Source: Caenorhabditis elegans
Taxonomy: Eukaryota; Nematoda; Chromadorea; Rhabditida; Rhabditidae
Direction of reading: 5' to 3'
NCBI RefSeq assembly: GCF_000002985.6
Contig: NC_003279.8
Location: 9,300,001 to 9,364,000, forward strand
Length of the DNA stretch: 64,000 nucleotides
This document shows, one piece after another, positions 52,963 through 64,000 of this stretch. The translations under genes were made by a program, and so were the position numbers. Each line of letters starts with the position of its first letter. Within the stretch, counting starts at the first letter, position 1. The notes beneath the pieces are model-generated. The model saw only the letters and a program-made list of their open reading frames with translations, was not told the DNA's origin and made no database searches.

Positions 52963-54612
52963 CTAGAATGCAAATAAAATAGTATTTATAGTTTCTCGAA
53001 TAACCTCGGTCACAGCTTCTTTTGTGCATTCTTCTCTGAAAAAAAGAAGTTCATTCAAAAATGAAAAGGATTTCACTCACTTAAAAGCTGGAACATGGAT
53101 AAAAAGTGACTTTGAGCAGTCTTCATGAAGAGAGAGGAAATACGAGAAACCGCAGAGATATCTGAAATATGTAATAAGGGAAATAATATTGTAAATATAC
53201 ATCAATTTTATACAGAGCACAGAGCTTTTACAGATGAAATTATGTCAGTTGTATGAAAACCGTTTGAGAAGTTCATAAAAATAAATTAGCTGCCTAGGGG
53301 GCGTTTAGAACTAGAAAAAATCAACCAAAAAATGTTTCAGTTAATTTTTTCAACAAACCAGAAAAATTGAAAAAAAAATTCAAAATTCAAAACTTCTCAA
53401 AAATACACAAACCTTCCGGGATCTTCAGACTTTTTGACACATAATCCACTGTATTTCTGTCCATCCAATGCACATTTCTCAGTAACTTTGGTTACCAAAA
53501 AATCACAATTAATACATGAAACCAGAGTCTCGTGTTCACTCGAACATGAAGTCTTATTATCAGCTGGAGTACATCCGTTTACATCATTACTACAGTAACC
53601 ATTCGAGAATGCTTGTTGCTCGAATTTAATAGTCTTCTCAACTGGATGAGCACCAAGGTGGATTACCAACTAAAAATGTAGCTCTATAATTTAATTTATA
53701 ATAATATTCACGTACATCCGGTTTATGCTCATTCCACAGCTCCGGAACTTTCTTGCTTACATCCTCATAAGCAACTGTAATCTTGTGAAGCTCTAGGTCA
53801 ACTCCTGAAATTATTTGAGTTTAAGATCTTCTGTCAACTAATCAATGGTTTAAAAAATGTTTTAAAATTGAAGGAGCGTTTAAAACTAAATTTTTAGAAA
53901 CTTATTTCTGTCCAACTTTTTTGAAAAATAGCATTCTTGCAAGAACCTCCGCAATCTTTGAAAGAAAAAAATGAATACATCTTTATAATATAAAAATCAT
54001 AGAAACACTTTTTTTGGTCCACTTTCAAAATTGTTATAACTGAGCACAGCAAATAAAAACATTCAAAACTCGCACTTTCTATTTTAAAAGTAAGTTTGTA
54101 AAACTTACCACTAATTCCATTTTTCGTGAGCTCGTCAATTATAATAGAAGACGGATTTTCTTCTTCAAAGCCCCGAAATGGTCCGAATCCTAAAAAATTT
54201 AGAACAGATATTTTTTCAAAACAATTTGGCAAAACTGACCCGTAACGACAACTTTCTTCTTCATTGGAATTGGCTGAAAAATAGGATAATAATGACAGTT
54301 TGCATAAGTTAATTTATTATAATTTTTTTCTAATAGTAAAGATGAATTAAATTCTAAAAATCTGAATTTTTTAAAGAAAAATAAGAATTTTATTAAACAT
54401 AAAGTTGATACAAGAACACAGTGACCCTCACAATAAATAAATATACAAATAACCAACAGAGCGTACTTGCATACACATTTTCCCGTCACTTACCACTGTT
54501 TCCATTCCTGGATTGCACATTGTCAGCATATCACCGAGTTCACCCGTTACATTCATCTGAAAATATTAATATATATATCAGATATACAGTAGTATGTACT
54601 TACGCCCATCAT
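52963..54612 (-). CDS. pyroglutamyl-peptidase I (C15 cysteine peptidase) paralogue C, active site intact
   Basis: Removes N-terminal pyroglutamate from peptides in the cytosol if active. Eight minus-strand exons (54604-54612, 54494-54556, 54240-54273, 54109-54189, 53716-53804, 53413-53669, 53081-53161, 52963-53035) give 228 residues; the family is about 210. The VVVTGFGPFRGFEEENPSS substrate loop is canonical. The likely catalytic triad is E109 (IKFEQQAF), C181 (GRYLCGFSYF) and H200 (LFIHVP); the Cys-His spacing of 19 equals that in vertebrate enzymes. As in paralogue B, the first coding exon is a 9-bp micro-exon encoding MMG. It is the only member of the tandem trio predicted to be catalytic and is probably closest to the ancestral copy. 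Confidence 0.9.
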
Positions 54613-55168
54613 GTTTTTCTCCTGGAAATTTAACTATTAAAGGATAATTGGGAAATTGAAAAATCTGTGGAAATAGAATGGCTACAAGAAAAGTATGTTA
54701 CTAGAATAGAGAAATAACTTTTGTTTGACAAACGTGTAATGCAGAAGTACTTTTTATGTTCAAAAAATTTTTTCTTCGAGATAATAGTATAAAGTTAGGA
54801 ATTTCCAAATTCAAAGAACAATATGGCAAAAGGAATCGAAATTTGGAAATAAAGTTTCCTGCTCGGCATTTCGTGTCTTCTTTCTCCCACCTTTTTGCCA
54901 CCTTTCTACCACCAAAATGTAGAAAGGCGAAAAATGGATAGGGAAAGGTGGCAAAATGGTGGCAGATTGGTGACAATAGGTGGCAAAATAGTGGAAATTC
55001 AGCGACAATAGGTGGCAAAGCGACTTCAATTTTCGTTTTTTATCCTGCTAATCCAATTGGCTCGAAATCAATACAAAACAAAATTTTATATGGTCAATAA
55101 CAAAACAACAATAACAACAAATAAATAAAAGTCAACTAGCAAATTAGCTAAATTGAATGAATGTTCTT
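54613..55168. other. gap with GGTGGCAAA-type repeats
   Basis: Between paralogue C and the next minus-strand gene. From about 54945 to 55020 it holds degenerate tandem units AGGTGGCAAAATGGTGGCAG, TGACAATAGGTGGCAAAA and similar. The same motif recurs on the other side of the neighbouring gene at 57.3-57.55 kb. No gene recognised. Confidence 0.6.
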
Positions 55169-57079
55169 TCATGATGTTGCATCTCTATTCGGAGAGAGAC
55201 TGTAGCGTGGCATCGCACGTTCCCGGCAACTGAAAAATATTGATACTGAATTGATTTTTTTTCGTGACAACTTACAAAGCCATGACATCATCCGGACGTG
55301 CCAAGTCACACTCTTCTTTGGTCTTTCCACTATGTGCCCTGTAGAATCTCAACTGGTGCCATGTCAAGTGCTCCTTGCAATCTGAACGAGCTGAACAATA
55401 CGATACAGTGTCACGAGCGGCGTTGTAGTGATGTTGGCGGAGACTTTTCCTGAAAACACGTAATTGAATATTTAATGGAACGAAGCAGTCGTAGACTCAC
55501 ATAGCTGCTGCCATAGCTCCGATACAAGTTTTTCTGGCCGGTCCACGGAATTTTCTACGTCGTTCCACTTCTTTGCTTGCATTTTCTCCCAGCGATTGTA
55601 GAAATCTTTAAAAAAAATTATATAGAAACAGCTTAAACTTATATCTTATTCCAAAAAGAAGGCACATTTTTTATCAGTCGCCGAAATAAGATTTTGCTTC
55701 TTTTTAAACAATTTTTTGGGAAATCACTCACGTTTCTGATGCATCTGAAACATTGTAGCAACCTCCTACGAGAAGATCTTCAGGGAGATAGACACCGAGA
55801 ACTTCCATTGAAAACGCTGGAAAAAATAATCGTTTTTATAAGAAAAACCATCCAGTTTTCTACCAAAAATTGTGTCGATAACTGATGCTGGGTATTCCAC
55901 AAAGTGCTTATCAAAGTTGTAGGCAGACGACGGGCGGTAGGTGAACAGCCAAATCTTGAATGATGGCTTGAACAACTGTAAAAAGGAGCAATAACGCATT
56001 TTAAAATAGTATTTTCACATACGTTTTTCAAAAATCCGACATAAACACTTGTCAATTGAGCCACAGCTCCTTGTCCTTGGAGTGTAGTGTTATTATAGAA
56101 GTTTGTCAAATTATATCGAGGGAATCCGTCTTTCTCTTCAATGGCGTACTCTCTACTAATCACACGTTTGACAATGGATCCCACTGTGTTCGCCTTCGAC
56201 AAATTTGCAGCCAATGAGTTGACCGTGGCTTCCGTATTAGCCCAAGCTGTGTCTTTGGAGGACTTCATCTTAGACTGAAAAAAATGAGTAAATGGAAATA
56301 TATATTTATAAGTTTCTGAATTACCAGTACAAATTGCCCCATACTGAATTTCTTCCAATCACCATTTCCGCTAGACGCAAGCTCCTCGTAAAACTCTCTA
56401 GGCGTTACTTCGGGCTTAACTCTCGATCGACAAAATTCTTCAAGTTGAACATCTGCCAAAGTGCCGGTTTCCAATCCTTCCATAACACGGCTGCCCAATT
56501 CTCCGATTTGATGATTTTGAAGACATTCTTCCATCTTATCTGTAAACGAAAATTAAATTTAGAAATTTTGAATAATTTTAATCATCATACCAATAATAAA
56601 AGGAGAATCGGCGTATTCCTCTTCACTTTCATACATGCTCTCGTCGTAAACTTCTTCATCACTGTTTTCATAGATTTCGCTATCTATTGAGTTCCTACTA
56701 GTACAACGATCACGATCATCACATCCTTCATTTTCAAGCTCTTCTGCTTCGTCTCCTCTTGACTCGTTTATCGGGTTATCTGTTTCGATTTCCTCCTGAT
56801 AACCTTCCATTTGCCGAAGAGATGAATCATAGTTGGCCTCTGAAATGTGAAGCGTTATTATTTTGGACAATCAAGCTAGAACTTACGTAAAATTCTCCTG
56901 GGCACGATGTTGTAACTGTTGAAGAAACGGTCATTTGACGCAAAGTCTCTGAAAGGAATATAATACTATAAAATACAGATTTTTTCGTATATATATAATT
57001 TTAAATTTGAAAAATTATAAGTATCATTATTTAAAACTCACTGTTCTCCTACATTTTCTTCCAAATTTGGGTGCTCCAT
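55169..57079 (-). CDS. unrecognised nematode protein with acidic N-terminal region
   Basis: Ten minus-strand exons (57042-57079, 56887-56948, 56591-56839, 56325-56539, 56023-56274, 55864-55975, 55732-55816, 55501-55605, 55276-55449, 55169-55229) join in phase to 450 residues. I do not recognise the family. Residues about 40-115 are strongly acidic (ESEEEYADSP; NSDEEVYDESMYESEE) and probably disordered. The middle contains DWKKFSMGQFVL and a segment GSIVKRVISREYAIEEKDGF. The C-terminal third is basic with spaced Cys/His (KTCIGAM, YCSARSDCKEHLTWH, EECDLA, CRERAMPRYS), which might bind metal, but no known zinc-finger spacing is apparent. No signal peptide or membrane segment. Every splice phase is consistent, so the gene is real even though its role is unknown. 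Confidence 0.8.
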
Positions 57080-57295
57080 CCTAGATTTTCGAAAAGTCTT
57101 GAAGTTGGTCTTAACTTTGCCTGCAAATTTGTCATACATACAGTAATTAATTTTTCCAACAAAAAACAAAAAAAAATTGAAAAAAAAGATGAAAAATGAA
57201 GTTTTAAATTACAGTTTAAATATTTTCAATTCGAAAAACAGCTTCAAAAAATTGAATTAGCCGCGGAGCGTGTGCGTTGCGTTTTTTGGACTGAT

Positions 57296-57560
57296 AGGAT
57301 GTGACAAAATGTGACAAAGGGTGACAAATGGTGGCAAATGGTGGCAAATGGTGGCAAAGGGCGGCAGTGGATATTGGCTTGTGGCGGCTGCTGCGCGCGG
57401 AAGCTCATGTTTTCGGCAACCAAAGGTGGGAGAAAGGTGGCAAATAAATTGGAATTTAAGAATTTGAGGAAATTTTTGTGATAGTTTAACAAAAGGTGGG
57501 AAGAAGGTGGCAAAAAGGTGGACGGAAAGTGAGAAGGCCACAAAAGGTGGGAGAAAGGAG
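57296..57560. repeat. minisatellite of (ATGGTGGCAA)n and related units
   Basis: Starts with GTGACAAAATGTGACAAAGG, then three near-perfect 10-bp units ATGGTGGCAA, then GGCGGCAG. Degenerate AAAGGTGGGAGAAAGGTGGC units continue at about 57420-57560. The strand asymmetry is strong (G-rich top strand). Confidence 0.85.
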
Positions 57561-58867
57561 GCACTAAATGCCGAGTGGTTTAATGTAGAGTATCGTAATT
57601 GGGGTTTTTTTGGAATTTGGTAATTCCAAACTTTGTGTATATATACATATTTGTTTGAAATTAGTTTTATGATTCTGAAATAACTATTCATCAAAAAATT
57701 TGTTGAAATGGTTTTAATTTTAGTAAAAAATTGGCAATTACTCAGTAAAAAATTGGCAATTACTGGAAGAGGGTTGGGGAGGGATAGTGGTGGTGGATGG
57801 AAGACTGAATTTGAGGATTTTATGTGGGCCTGAAGGGAAAATGTAATGAATTTCAAGAAATTTCTTGCATTTTCACTCCATGGTCAGGACTACTGTCTAC
57901 GACTTACGTTTTAATGAACTGTATTTGAATATTTTAGAGTTCGAGCCTGCAGCTCTTGATAAGTTCCAAAGTTTTGTCATGTTGGAAAATGACCTACACT
58001 TTGGCAAAAAAATCCCCACTGTACAAATCTTACAAATCAGCTTTTCAATAGCGCAGCGGTAATTAAATCAAAGCATCTGTGCTGCAAATATAATATGTGA
58101 AAATTGAGTCATTGGAAATTTAAAATTACATAACGAAACATAACGAATCACTTTGGGCAAGGTTTTTGTGGAAAAAAAAACGCAAAACTTAATTGTTTAT
58201 TAAAGAATGTGGCAATACTTGGAAATAAAAAATAAATACGATTGACTATGAGAAAAAAATCCAGGAGAACAATATTCCTCTACAAATGGCATAATATCAC
58301 ACTGGGTGGGTGTGTGAAACATATGTAAACACAAATTTCAAATGGAAAACCACTATATATTCACGTTTTTCATTGCATGAATTTTTTCAAAATTATTCGA
58401 AAACAGATGATAGAGCTAATTCTGGCGTTCTTTTTGCCGAAAAGTGGAACTCGAGGATTAAATCCAATCAATGGTTAACCATACACATTTTTCAACAAAA
58501 AATTTTTAACGTTTTCTACTCTCCGGTAATAATTTTCTGCTGTCTCTTAATGTACTTCACAGATGAAACTTTGATTAAATAAAACGCAACAGCTACATTT
58601 GCTTTACTTGATTAATTTTGAATGACCGCACATTAAAAAAATATTTTTAAATTTAAAAAAAATGCATGTTTTCCGGAAACCCTCCCTGAGATCCTCCCAC
58701 ACCATCTTCGAGCATGTAAAATCTTCCAACTCTTCGAGGCTCTTAGTTTCTCTATCTAATTACCGAAAGTGCATAGCATGCTCACCTGTTTGTGAGCACA
58801 AATGTGAGCTCCGAGCTGCTTCCCTTCCTCATCTCGTCTTCTTCTTGTGCTCCGCCGTTTGCTCTTG

Positions 58868-58881
58868 GTTACCATAGAAAC
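58868..58881 (+). promoter_or_regulatory. X-box (RFX/DAF-19 site) upstream of dyf-5
   Basis: GTTACCATAGAAAC is a 14-bp imperfect palindrome that fits the X-box consensus RYYNYYATRRNRAC at every position. It lies 285 bp upstream of the dyf-5 ATG. DAF-19 drives ciliary genes in C. elegans through such sites. Confidence 0.88.
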
Positions 58882-59152
58882 TGTCTGTTACACCCTTTTC
58901 TCTTCTTCATGCTTCTTCTCTTTTAGTCTTTCCTCTCATGGCTCACTCACTCGTCTTTTCCAATATCTGAACCTATGTTCATGCTCACTGCTTTCTCTCT
59001 ATTTTTTATCGCGCGTATTTTCTCATATTTCTCATTTCTCTTCAATTTTTCTAAACGTTTTTTCTTGTTTTCAGCTGCAAAACGGGTCAGATTGACAATA
59101 AAAGGACGCCAAATACCGGAAAGTAGAAAGGAAAATATAAGGGCAAGAAGCC

Positions 59153-62100
59153 ATGTCATCGGCTGTTAAACTTGCTGATCGGTACGTTTTTTATCATTTT
59201 TTGTAGGTTTCCGGGCAAAAGGAGAAAGTGTAGAGTTCACAAAGTTCTGAATACAAAAACTAATTGCAGGTGAAAAATTTGTTTAGATGTTAATACCAAA
59301 AAGTACACCCAATAATATATTTTAAAAATGGAAAAAAAAGTATTTGTAACGGTGTGTAAAGATGTTCGTCGATTAAGGTGTTCATAGTTGTAGTCAATGA
59401 TTCCAAAGATTATTTAAATGTCAGGATATGGCCAGTTGAATGTTAAGTAACTGTAGTAGGGTACTGTCCTGAGTTTATTTTTTTTTAACCAGTTTTATGC
59501 TCCAAAATTGTGTTATTGCCGGAATGCCTTTATGGCAAAACTGTGTTGTACCACAAATTAAGTGAAATCAAAATTTAGGGCGTTCATATTAGCGCCCGTC
59601 GAGCGCGCCACGCTGTTACGCCGCAGAAAAGTGGTGAGAGGCAGAAAAATAGACTTTTTTGAAATTTTTTAAAATTTTGAGATTATAGTTTTGACAGTTT
59701 TTGCAAGAGATTGTAGTTTATGAGTTTTCTCTTTTTTTCTTGGGTGCCCACCGAATTCATTAGTTTAACGCAAAAATCTATTTACTTGTTCATCTATTTT
59801 GTCTACCAAATACACAATAAATTCTTCCTCTTTTCTGTCTGCAATTATGACGCCACGGATTCGCAGAAAAACGAATATTGCCAGTTTCCGTATTTTTCAC
59901 ATTAGTGGGGATTATATCCTCTGTATTGTTATGTCTATTTATTTTTTATTATCGTCAAAAACAGACAATATTTTTAGATATCTGATGACAAAAAGGCTTG
60001 GAGATGGAACATTCGGTGAAGTTATGCTTGCAAAGAAAATAGACACTGGTGATCGAGTTGCAATTAAAAGGTGTGTAGTTGAATGGATCCAGATAATAAT
60101 GCCCAGACTATTTAAAGTTTTCAATCATTTTAGTTCGTTTTGCACGAAATTCATGTTGTTTGATAAAACTTAATGAGAATTAGTTTTTTGCAGAATGAAG
60201 AAAAAGTTCTACAGTTGGGAAGAAGCAATGAGCTTACGAGAAGTGAAATCCCTCAAAAAACTCAATCATCCGAATATTATTAAATTGAGAGAGGTAAGAG
60301 AAAACTCAGAAAGATTAGATTTCGTTGCGAAATATTCATGCATAAGTCACAAAAATACGAAAATCTGAACTCAAAAAGTAATATGACTCTCTCTGATTAA
60401 TTTTTAGCCAATTTTTTTTTCAAAATGCACATAATCATTCTCAAAACTATATAGTCAAACATACAACTTTTAAACTACGGAAAGAGTCGAACATTCGGAA
60501 ATATGAAAATTTTGAAAAACTAAAGTGACTTATTTTTTCCATTTTCATAGTCCTAGTGATGGTTTAGAATGGCGACTACTGTAGTGTTACTGTAATGGTT
60601 TGGTGAAGGTACTGAAAATAGTACTGTAGGATTACTGGAACTATTCTGAAAATCCGTTCAAAGCTTTTGAGGGAAGACTGAGTTGAGTGTCATAACACTG
60701 CAGAGCCTCTGAGGAATCACTGTCCTGTAGAGTTACTGTAGCTACACTGTAAAATTTTAGAAACTTCTTGAATTCTCTAGATGCTTTTGAAAAACTTGTA
60801 AAAACTCCTTCAATATTTATGAAAAAATTTTAAAATGGACAATTGGATGCATTTTCTGTAGTTGTACAACAAATAAATAAATAATTGAAATCCCATTTTG
60901 CAGGTAATTCGTGAAAATGACATTCTCTACTTTGTGTTCGAGTTTATGCAAGAAAATCTGTACGAGCTAATGAAAGATCGTGATCGTTATTTTCCGGAAA
61001 GTGTTATTCGAAATATAATATATCAAGTACTACAAGGACTTGCATTCATGCATAAAAATGGATTCTTTCATCGAGATATGAAACCCGAAAATATAATGTG
61101 TAATGGAACAGAACTTGTGAAAATTGCTGATTTTGGATTGGCACGAGAAATCAGATCAAAACCACCATATACAGATTATGTATCAACAAGATGGTATAGA
61201 GCACCTGAAATTCTTCTGAGATCTACTTCATACAACTCACCAATTGATATGTGGGCATTGGGATGCATTATGGCAGAACTTTATATTCTAAGACCACTTT
61301 TCCCTGGAACTTCTGAAATGGATCAATTATTCAAAATAATATCAATTCTTGGAACTCCAAATAAGGTTCGTTCTTTATTATGACGGGGTGGAAGCAGAAT
61401 TTTTCTTCATTTCCCCACGAACATACCTTAGCAATCCGTGAACTCTGTTACAAATTTAACAAGTAGAGAACACCAATAGACTGATCACATTTATTCAATA
61501 TATTAATAATTTCAGGATGAATGGCCAGAAGGTTATCAATTAGCTTCAGCAATGAACTTCCGTTTCCAACAAGTTGTAGCAACACCAATGGAACAGGTGA
61601 GCATTGTTCGAGTTTCATTTTTAATAAAATTTATTTAAAAACTGTAATTCCACATTGCTTTCCAGGTTGTGAACACAATAAGTAAAGAAGGAATGAAATT
61701 AATGATGGATATGATGCTTTGGAATCCAGAGAAACGTCCGAATGCTAATCAATCACTTCGCTATAAATATTTCCAAGTTGCTGAAAAGTTGGGTGCTCCA
61801 GTTGTTAGTCAACCAGCTCCTGGAAGTATTCGAAAGACAAGTGCAGCTTCAGTTAAAAGTGATACGAAAGCAATGACAGCTAAGGCGGCAAAGGTTGGTT
61901 ATCACTAATTTTTTTTGCTGAACAATGATGCAGCTGTAATTTGAAGTTAATCGAATCTTCAAGATATTTAAGGAAATAAGCATTACTTTTTGTAGATGGT
62001 AGAAATTATTTCCAGACTTACAGAGAATCTATACAATAAAAAGTAGACATTTCAGAAAGATTACATTGGATCAGAAAATGTGTCTCCTCAACAACCAGCC

Positions 62101-64000
62101 AAAGTTATTGACCGTCACATAAATCGCAATCTACCTCTCAATAAGGAAACTCTTTTTGAAAAGTAGGTTGCATATCTGTTCTACAGTTGATTCGCGACGT
62201 CCAGGGATCGGACGTTGCAAGTTATCAGTGTCTTACTAAACTAGAATTATTCAGAAAAGTTAAGACTTACATTCACAAATTACAATTTCAGATCAGATAA
62301 CAAGCCTCTGGGACCAACAAAATCAAATGAAGCAAAGCCGACAGCAAAGGAGATATATTTATCAAAAAGCAAATATGTGCCCGGTACTGTCAAAAATAAA
62401 TTCAAAAAATCTTGTAAATTATGAAAATTATGTTTTCCTTATTTTGTAAGTATTTAGTTTTTTTCAACGTAGTTTTAAGCCATAATGCTCACTTTCAAAG
62501 CCTTCTCTATTACATTTGTATAATTTATTTTTAAGCTTCAACATATTAAAGTTATAAAAATTATTTATTCAGTAAAATGGTTGGACTTGCTCATACCTTA
62601 TTTGAATTGTGATTGTTCAATTTTTTAAAAATTGGTATTACTTACAAAAATCTCCCTAAGTTTCTATATTTTCTTGTCCTTTCTATTTCTTTCAATTTTC
62701 AGGCCAAGTATCCAAAGACACTCATCAAAATCAAATAATGACAACAAATGGATTAACTGGAACAACTAAAACGACAACATTTTCTGCAAAAAAAGAGGGT
62801 CGAACGGCAGTTCAAACAAGGTTCGAGTATGCGTACGGTTCGTCGTTTTGTTCTTCTCATAAATCTCTCTTTTTGTTTGTTTTTTTACTTCCTTTTGGCG
62901 CATGCCTTTCTTCCCAATATTCTTAGTGTTTGCAATTGCTTTTGTTCGATCAAAGATTTTATAGCAAAACTGATATATCTATGAAAAAAAATCTGCCAAA
63001 AAGGTCAATGTAATACTTCTAACTATATAATTAGCCGAAAACTTGAGAACATAGTTCTATTTTTTGGAAATTGTTCCAAACCGCTCATGGTGCTGAAATA
63101 TCCAAAAATCATAATAAAACAAAGACGTTTTTTGACATTTTTTATTTACTATTAGAGTCAAATAGTAGTTATAGCTCTTTTTCACTAATCATAATTTTGG
63201 AAGTCGAGAAAGTTATTCCTCCAAGTTTTATATTTTCATTGTGTTTTAAATGTTCGTATTTAAGCATTCTGGGGGTCGAACCTGCAGCAAATCTCGAAAT
63301 TACTCAAGATGACCATAGTTTTGTAAAATATGGAAATTTTCCAAAACCAAAGTTTTTTTTAACTAAATTTTTTTGTGTTTTATTATCATATTTGGTGAAG
63401 TCGGACTATTACATTTGTACTTAGACTAAACACCAAACAAAAAAGTTGAGTTGTGAAAATTAAATTGATAGTTTCAACTATCAAGAAAATTTTCGCTTTC
63501 TAATGTTTTTGAAAAATAAGTCACGTCTCGTTCGCACCATTTTTTTTGAATCCTTAACGTTCAGAATTTGAACCTCTGAAAAATTGAAATATATCTTTTT
63601 TAATTTGAAATTAATAGTCTTGTGGTGTCGATTTTGATAACTAATGAGATTGTAATTCTATGAGAGTGACCGAGTTTTCTCTTTTATAAGCACGTTTAGT
63701 TTAGACACTATAAAGTTACAACAAATCTTTTTTCTGATTTATCATATTCCTATTTTTTTCATTCATTTCCCAATATAGTTTTCATTCCTAATTTTTGTTT
63801 TTTAACTTTGAAATTACAGGTTACATCCCAAGCTTCGGAGCAAGACAGACGGGACCAACAGTGTCGAATCAAACAAATAATCATTCAGCAAATAATTCTC
63901 ATTCACCAAATAAAATGAGTAATACGGGTCGAGTCGATTGGGCAGCCAAGTGAGTCTTTTTTTCGAGTTTTCCAAATTTGAAATGCTTTCAGATATGTAA
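59153..64000 (+). CDS. dyf-5: MAK/ICK-type ciliary protein kinase (3' end beyond window)
   Basis: Ser/Thr kinase that limits cilium length and controls intraflagellar transport motors in ciliated neurons. Exons seen: 59153-59181, 59978-60070, 60194-60293, 60904-61365, 61516-61596, 61666-61893, 62056-62162, 62292-62383, 62703-62837, 63820-63949 and 63993 onward. These give about 488 residues before the window stops. The kinase domain is at about 11-295: glycine loop GDGTFGEV at 18-25, ATP lysine K40, HRDMKPEN from 130, DFG at 150-152 and the TDY activation motif at 164-166, typical of MAK/ICK/MOK. The C-terminal tail is Asn/Ser/Thr/Lys-rich and low in complexity. It is truncated by the window edge, not by mutation. 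Symbol recalled from M04C9.5. Confidence 0.94.

Larger units (their letters stand above)
57080..59152. other. intergenic between the 55-kb gene and dyf-5, with minisatellite and dyf-5 promoter
   Basis: Divergent promoter region. The first 500 bp hold the GGTGGCAAA repeats listed separately. From about 58660 a C/T-rich stretch precedes dyf-5 and includes an X-box. An acceptor TTTTCAG|CTGC at about 59074 marks a probable SL trans-splice site or 5'UTR intron end, 79 bases before the ATG. Confidence 0.65.

Noticed and set aside
1-64000. CRISPR arrays, bacterial operons, prophage or other prokaryotic systems
   Set aside because: The window is nematode nuclear DNA with spliced genes; repeats are transposon ends, minisatellites or tRNA pairs, not spaced direct repeats.

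Overview
This is nematode nuclear DNA, almost certainly Caenorhabditis elegans chromosome I. The gene content and order are recognised from memory of the F26H9 / C12C8 / M04C9 region; no database was searched. Genes have short AT-rich introns with TTTCAG-type acceptors, intergenic DNA is very AT-rich, and small inverted-repeat transposons are common. Exon coordinates were read by hand and kept only where reading frame and splice phase agree across the whole gene.

Layout. 0.57-1.86 kb: an apparently complete DD37D mariner-type transposon. 5.85-6.82 kb (-): NMN adenylyltransferase (nmat-2). 8.4-9.8 kb (+): rab-5, followed closely by uev-3 (10.3-12.6 kb, +), whose 3' end faces phosphoserine aminotransferase (psat-1, 12.8-14.5 kb, -). 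14.5-17.7 kb: intergenic, rich in palindromic elements. 17.7-27.2 kb (+): the 23-exon UDP-glucose:glycoprotein glucosyltransferase uggt-2. Its 3.3-kb seventh intron holds heat-inducible hsp-70 on the opposite strand plus an inverted pair of tRNA-Gly(UCC) genes. A second such pair lies between uggt-2 and cbl-1, and a third inside intron 2 of cbl-1 (28.0-30.7 kb, +; PLP-dependent cystathionine lyase family). 30.7-34.8 kb: gene-free. 34.8-42.5 kb (-): lin-41, the heterochronic TRIM-NHL gene, with both let-7 complementary sites in its 3'UTR. 44.7-54.6 kb (-): three tandem pyroglutamyl-peptidase-I-like paralogues, only one of which keeps the catalytic cysteine; a 2.7-kb foldback element sits in an intron of the first. 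55.2-57.1 kb (-): an unrecognised 450-residue protein flanked on both sides by GGTGGCAAA-rich repeats. 59.15 kb to the window end (+): the ciliary MAK/ICK-type kinase dyf-5, cut by the window edge, with an RFX X-box upstream.

The genes do not form one pathway. The closest functional relation is ER and cytosolic protein folding (uggt-2 hosting hsp-70); the two PLP enzymes (psat-1, cbl-1) both belong to serine/sulphur amino-acid metabolism. I see no wholly new multi-gene system. The most unusual structures are the thrice-duplicated inverted tRNA-Gly pairs (one with its spacer flipped), the pseudoenzyme array of C15 peptidases, and the nested foldback element.
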